Shown: in pieces, positions 59,681-64,000 of the stretch
Numbering within the stretch: position 1 is the first letter of the stretch
Layout: each line of letters starts with the position of its first letter
Origin: Umbelopsis ramanniana AG
Taxonomy: Eukaryota > Mucoromycota > Umbelopsidomycetes > Umbelopsidales > Umbelopsidaceae
Length of the DNA stretch: 64,000 nt
Reading direction: 5' to 3'
NCBI RefSeq assembly: GCF_025399195.1
Contig: NW_026252123.1
Span: 124,001 to 188,000 of the forward strand
Position numbers and translations under genes: made by a program
The notes under the pieces: generated by a model
The model's input: the letters and a program-made list of their open reading frames with translations, nothing else
The model's database searches: none
What the model was told of the DNA's origin: nothing

Positions 59681-60632
59681 ATGCAAACTATAAAATGTGT
59701 TGTTGTTGGTGACGGTGCTGTTGGAAAGGTATGTCTTGCTCAACTGCTTGATTCACCCACCATGTGGACCTTTCTATGCTTGTCAATTATTGACTTGGCA
59801 TTGCTCTAGACGTGTCTGCTCATTTCTTACACAACCAACAAGTTTCCTTCCGAATATGTTCCTACAGTGAGTAGTAGTCCCATCCTGATTGATCATTATT
59901 CTCTTACTTGATGTCTAACTATCTGTATATTATCAGGTATTTGACAATTATGCTGTAACTGTGATGATCGGTATGTTTCCTTGTTCGTTACTTGTCATTG
60001 CCCCTTCCTCCTCCCCTTTTCTCCAACTAGCACATCGCTAAACCACCATTTTGTCTCTAGGAGAAGAACCATATACTTTAGGACTTTTTGATACTGCTGG
60101 TTAGTTAGCTTTTCATGCTATATTTCAGTTGAGGACTCCATGCATAATATGTATTGTAAAACAGGTCAGGAAGATTACGACCGTCTTCGACCTCTGTCGT
60201 ATCCACAAACAGACGTTTTTCTTGTTTGCTTCAGCGTTACTTCACCAGCATCATTTGAGAACGTCAAAGAAAAGTGGTTCCCAGAAGTGCATCACCATTG
60301 CCCAGGCGTGCCTTGCTTGATTGTAGGAACACAGGTCGATTTGCGAGATGACCCAACCGTCTTGGAGAAGCTTAACCGACAGAAACAAAGACCCATTACC
60401 TTTGACGCCGGTGAGAGACTGGCACGAGAACTTGGTGCTGTTAAATATGTTGAATGCAGTGCGTTGACACAAAGAGGTACCTCCGATTCTTATCATGACA
60501 TGATTTTGCGCAGTGGAAATTTCCTATAGTTCTAATACATTTCTAGGTCTTAAAAATGTTTTTGACGAAGCGATTGTAGCTGCACTGGAACCTCCTGTCA
60601 AGAAGAAGTCTAAAAAGTGCATTATGCTCTAG
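59681..60632 (+). CDS. CDC42: Rho-family GTPase Cdc42
   Basis: Master polarity GTPase at growing tips and sites of septation. Exons are 59681-59728, 59810-59866, 59937-59970, 60061-60099, 60165-60476 and 60547-60632, sum 576 nt, 191 aa. G1 GDGAVGKTCLL, switch [19 protein letters not shown], switch [20 protein letters not shown]4 GTQVDLRDD and G5 [17 protein letters not shown] are all present. It ends with a polybasic KKKSKK and the CAAX box CIML for prenylation. [21 protein letters not shown] identifies Cdc42 over Rac and Rho. The formin at 13.5-18.7 kb is a plausible effector in the same cell, not a linked unit. Confidence 0.97.
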
Positions 60633-60884
60633 GGAACAATATATAAATTTCCACTATAGTAAAAATCACCTTTCTGGACTCTAGAACTTCCACTGCTTCA
60701 TGCAACAATATTTCTAGTATTTTATCGTCTCCATCTTTATGTACTTTATTGATAATGCGTCATACCGTAACATGATTGCTCTTTCGTTCTCCTGCTTTTA
60801 CAGAAGCGTCGTATCTCTCTTTTTTTTTGCTTTTTTTTTTGGTGCCGATCATCTTTTGTTTGTAGCCCAAATAATGGCAGGTTA

Positions 60885-62465
60885 TTAAAGGAAATAAGCG
60901 TTGCCTGGTCGATTAGCGTGATAAGCGTCTCCTTGCACTTCATTTTCCAGAAATATTCGGTAGTCGCTATCTTCGACTTCAGTTTGATTCTCTTTGATGC
61001 TTAAAATGGCTGCCTTGTTTCCACAACGATAACAGTAGTTGGGTGCAGACCATAAGGTGACTAGCTTTCGATCTGGGAACGGGTAATTGAACCCTTCATC
61101 AACAAGTTGATGGCTTCGAACAATCAAGTCCACTTCGTTGTTGTGACAAAACTGAATCGCGAATGCCAGTCAGGACTCGAATCAAAACCGGTTAAAATAA
61201 GTGTTGTTAAAATACATACTGCGTTGGTTGGCATCGCCCCAAATAAATAGCCACCTCCACGAGGACTGACAGCCCAAGTCTCTACTTGTGCCTCTGGATC
61301 TGACCAGAGCAGATCTACGAGTTGAGAAAGTTAGATGCCTATATGACGTTGACTGCTTTATCATCAATGAACACAACTTACCGCACGGGCCACCTGTCTG
61401 TGGCAACTCCTGCATTCTAAAGAGAGTTCTTTGATACGATTATCAGCTAGGTGTGCATGAGGAAGGGCATGCTATTGGACATTACTCACCTAATAGAGTC
61501 AACGGAGGGAAGCTCGGGTGATAAACCACCATGCACACAGAATATTGAACCGTCAATTAGCTACAGACATAAGAATTGTCAGTGATCGAGCATCGCATTA
61601 TAGTGAATGACATCGAACAAGTTTGACGCTTACCGCAGCTAATGGCAGATAGTCGAATACTGTGCAGCACCACTCCCATACTTTGGCATTTTGGTATTTT
61701 GTAAGGCATTCATCTACCATTCCATTCATGTTTAGTTAGGATCGTTTTCTTTGCCGTTCACTATATTGCCAAGATGCCTACCATAGAAACCATATACCCG
61801 AGTTACATTTCGACTTTCATGATTTCCTCTCGTCAACGTAATTCTATCTGGGTATCTAGATTGAAAGAGCGGATCAGAAACATATTCCAGCGTTTTCCAC
61901 GGATGGACCTAAAATGACTGACCTAACTTTGAGCAATAGTAATAACGTCAGGGTTTCCAACGAATAGCGTCCACGATCTACAAAGTCGCCCTATTTGTCA
62001 AAACAGTAACGCCTCGGGGTTAGATGCTATCTTTTACAGAGAAGAACCTATTGATGTATCTTTCCGATAAACTCTTTCCTCTTTCTATTGGAATTTCTGT
62101 TCCGGTATCGGTACCTGAGTTGTGAAAATGGCCACTTACCATGAAGATATACGACGTTTCGGGTGCTGAACCGCCGACTTCAAACAATTTTAAAAGATCA
62201 TAAAATTGACCGTGAATATCGCCACATATCGTAACTGGTGCTTGGACGGGAACGACAGTGGATTCTTCGGTAAGAATCTCCTTAAGCTAGAAGTAAGAGG
62301 GCAAATGGGTGAGCATTTGTCTTGCGTCATTCTGTGGGCTGTAGGGACGGATGATGCGAGAGAATGAGACATGTGTATTCTCACCTTGTTACAAAGCTGT
62401 CGCATGTCACTCTCCGGTAGATATTTGCATGTCTTGATTGTCTCGATGCATGCGTCGATATCCAT
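60885..62465 (-). CDS. PP2A-like Ser/Thr phosphatase catalytic subunit, PP6/Sit4 group
   Basis: Metal-dependent PPP-family phosphatase. Exons are 62385-62465, 62140-62286, 61923-61990, 61782-61855, 61634-61713, 61490-61560, 61382-61416, 61220-61314 and 60885-61151, sum 918 nt, 305 aa, the length of PP6. Catalytic motifs [26 protein letters not shown] and [16 protein letters not shown] are complete, and it ends in the methylated-type tail [23 protein letters not shown] and the [20 protein letters not shown] region point to PP6/Sit4, but [13 protein letters not shown] also resembles Ppg1 and PP4. Small oddities: TRGNHES instead of LRGNHES and RSHQLV instead of RAHQLV. It probably acts in cell-cycle/TOR signalling with SAP partners; this is by family. 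Confidence 0.9.
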
Positions 62466-62616
62466 ATTGGAAGACGGTTGATATGCGAGTTGGGTTCAAT
62501 ATCCAAAAACTTGCAATATTGCGGTTTTACGACGCACGTGAACTCCGCTTGAGCATCTGTGTGCAAAGCAGAGCTGGGACCTCAGTTCTTCACCTTTGCA
62601 AAACGTCCACGAGCAA
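62466..62616. promoter_or_regulatory. Divergent promoter, PP6-like phosphatase / TRAPPC2L
   Basis: 151 bp between divergent start codons. It must hold both core promoters; no clear TATA box. Confidence 0.45.
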
Positions 62617-63325
62617 ATGAGCATAGATATAAATTGCATAGCTGTCATAGGAAAACAGGTATGCTTGGTGCATGAATCGAGTCAATTCAATACCTCTTCC
62701 TAACTGATGTTGGCAGAACAATCCGCTGTACATCAAAAACTATAGTTCGTCACATCCAGATCTCAAATACCACTATATAGCCCACACTGCAATCGATGTC
62801 ATAGAAGAGAGAGGTGAGCACTAGCTATGTAGTTTTTAACCTGTTTGATTTTTATTTACGCTGAACCATTTTCTCTGTTAGTCCTTAATAACCCAAAGTT
62901 GACTGACGCTTACTTGGGCCTCTTGTACGCGATGGAAGATTTGGCGGTGTAAGTCTCGGTAAACTGATACGATTATTGCGCTGGCACAACCTGACCTGAT
63001 TCATTCATTTGTGCTTAAGATATGGCTTTATGACAAACACTCGAGTCAAAATTATCCTTGTCATTGCCGTCACAGACAATGTCGTAAAGGATGCCGATAT
63101 TAAAGCAGTAAGTTGTGACAACCTTTCTCTTCCATCCAGACACTTTTCGAGTAGCACTCACCATAATCTTTGCAATAGATATTCACAAAGGTCCACTCAG
63201 CATATGTTTCGCATGTTTGCAATCCTTTCCATAACTTGGATCAAGACTTTGTCGCCAGTAAACGCTTCTCAAATGCTGTCGATCACATAGGACAGCAGAA
63301 CAGCCGAGCAACAATAGACGTGTAA
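62617..63325 (+). CDS. TCA17: TRAPP complex subunit 2-like (TRAPPC2L/Tca17)
   Basis: Longin-fold subunit of the TRAPP tethering complex in Golgi traffic. Exons are 62617-62658, 62717-62813, 62882-62948, 63020-63107 and 63179-63325, sum 441 nt, 146 aa. CIAVIGKQNNPLYIKNY, LKYHYIAHTAIDVIEER, DAYLGLLYAMEDLAVYGF, TNTRVKIILVIAV and AYVSHVCNPFHNL line up with human TRAPPC2L over its whole length. The C-terminus (SKRFSNAVDHI) matches the last helix. ATG 62617 is the only start giving the first beta strand. Confidence 0.93.
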
Positions 63326-63385
63326 CAAAACCATCTTGTTTATAATTGAACGAATACCTTTAGCTCTAAATCTATTTTCTATGAA

Positions 63386-64000
63386 TTACAATTCATACAC
63401 ATTTTTTGTCAGGAAAAATTGATTCCTACTAGTGTGAATGTGAGAATTGGTTTGATCCGCGCTTCTGTAACTTTTATCCGTAAGACGACATATATGCCCA
63501 AGTAAGCCATCCTCTCCATAGATGCTCGCTGCTAAGATTGGGTGCAGCGACTGTGGTGGCTGTTTGGATAAGAAGTCATGTAAATCTATCGAAGAATTGT
63601 TGTTAGAATAAAGAATTTCAAACCAGAGTTAGACATGAATGTTTTGAACATTCTTACCGTTGAGGGAGGCAACTAGCCGTGCTGGTACACCTAGTCTCGC
63701 TAATAGCTGTAGTTGCACATTGGCTAGCATTATCGTGTCGTATACCTCTTCAAATGTTGCAGGTCGCAAAGTAATACCAAAAGGTCCGAACGAAGATGCC
63801 TGAGGAAAATTCAAAAATAAGCGTTTCGCATACTCCACTTCATTTCGACCATTGATAATATATACCTCTTTATCTTGCACAGCTTTGATTATGACCTCAA
63901 CCCGTGATAGACATTGAACGGTATCTTGCTCTACTACTTCCTGCGTTACTCCTACTTTTAGTTTGCTCAGCGATATCGTTGCCCACTGAGCATCGACCAA
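63386..64000 (-). CDS. Unrecognised protein, C-terminal part (5' part beyond window)
   Basis: Two exons are visible: 63658-64000 (continues past the edge) and 63386-63585, joined in phase (acceptor ttcgatag, G|AT). Without splicing the frame would end at 63629. Visible sequence includes VIIKAVQDKEVYIINGRNEV, SSFGPFGITLRPATFEEVYD, a helical QLQLLARLGVPARLVASLNG, then LHDFLSKQPPQSLHPIL and a Lys/Tyr tail. I do not recognise a family. No transmembrane segment is visible in this part. Confidence 0.6.

Overview
The window is nuclear DNA of a filamentous fungus, most likely an early-diverging one (Mucoromycota, probably Mucorales). The reasons are dense genes with many short GT-AG introns (about 41-100 nt, nearly all in the coding region), a moderate AT bias, and fungal gene families: glyoxal oxidases, a GPI-type FAS1 protein, a PHO84-type transporter, fungal Cox4 and an Inn1-like C2 protein. 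The taxon is inference; the sequence carries no species marker. I rebuilt exon structures by hand from splice signals and reading-frame phase. Nearly every multi-exon model closes as an exact multiple of three.

Left part (1-8.5 kb) is a cell-surface block. Three tandem minus-strand glyoxal oxidase genes (the first cut by the window edge) share one five-exon plan with a 29-nt microexon. A FAS1 protein on the plus strand is divergent from the third copy, and a single-pass glycoprotein with a Cys-rich ectodomain follows. Next come COX4 and a PHO84-like phosphate transporter with a Pho4-type CACGTG box upstream (8.9-12.6 kb).

Middle (13.5-31 kb): a large 20-exon diaphanous-type formin (plus), a DHA1 drug:H+ antiporter (minus), a secreted Asp-box/BNR hydrolase-like protein (minus), RAD9 of the 9-1-1 clamp (plus), a fungal membrane protein with two C-terminal transmembrane segments, the complex III assembly LYR protein MZM1 and an F-box protein (minus).

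31-45 kb: the PP2A scaffold subunit (HEAT repeats), an Inn1-like C2 protein with a Pro/Tyr/Gln tail, a forkhead factor, and an 11-exon gene fusing a Cas4/Dna2-type iron-sulfur PD-(D/E)XK nuclease to a UPF1-like SF1 helicase. The fusion is the least familiar protein in the window and the best candidate for a poorly described system. Secretory cyclophilin B follows.

45-64 kb: a CoA-type Nudix hydrolase, two different MFS sugar transporters, the ribosome-biogenesis GTPase BMS1 divergent from RPL12, CDC42, a PP6/Sit4-like phosphatase divergent from TRAPPC2L, and the 3' part of an unrecognised gene. Formin, CDC42 and the Inn1-like protein all fit polarised growth and septation. BMS1 and RPL12 share a 165-bp intergenic promoter and both serve ribosome production. 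I found no rRNA, tRNA, CRISPR array or intact transposon.
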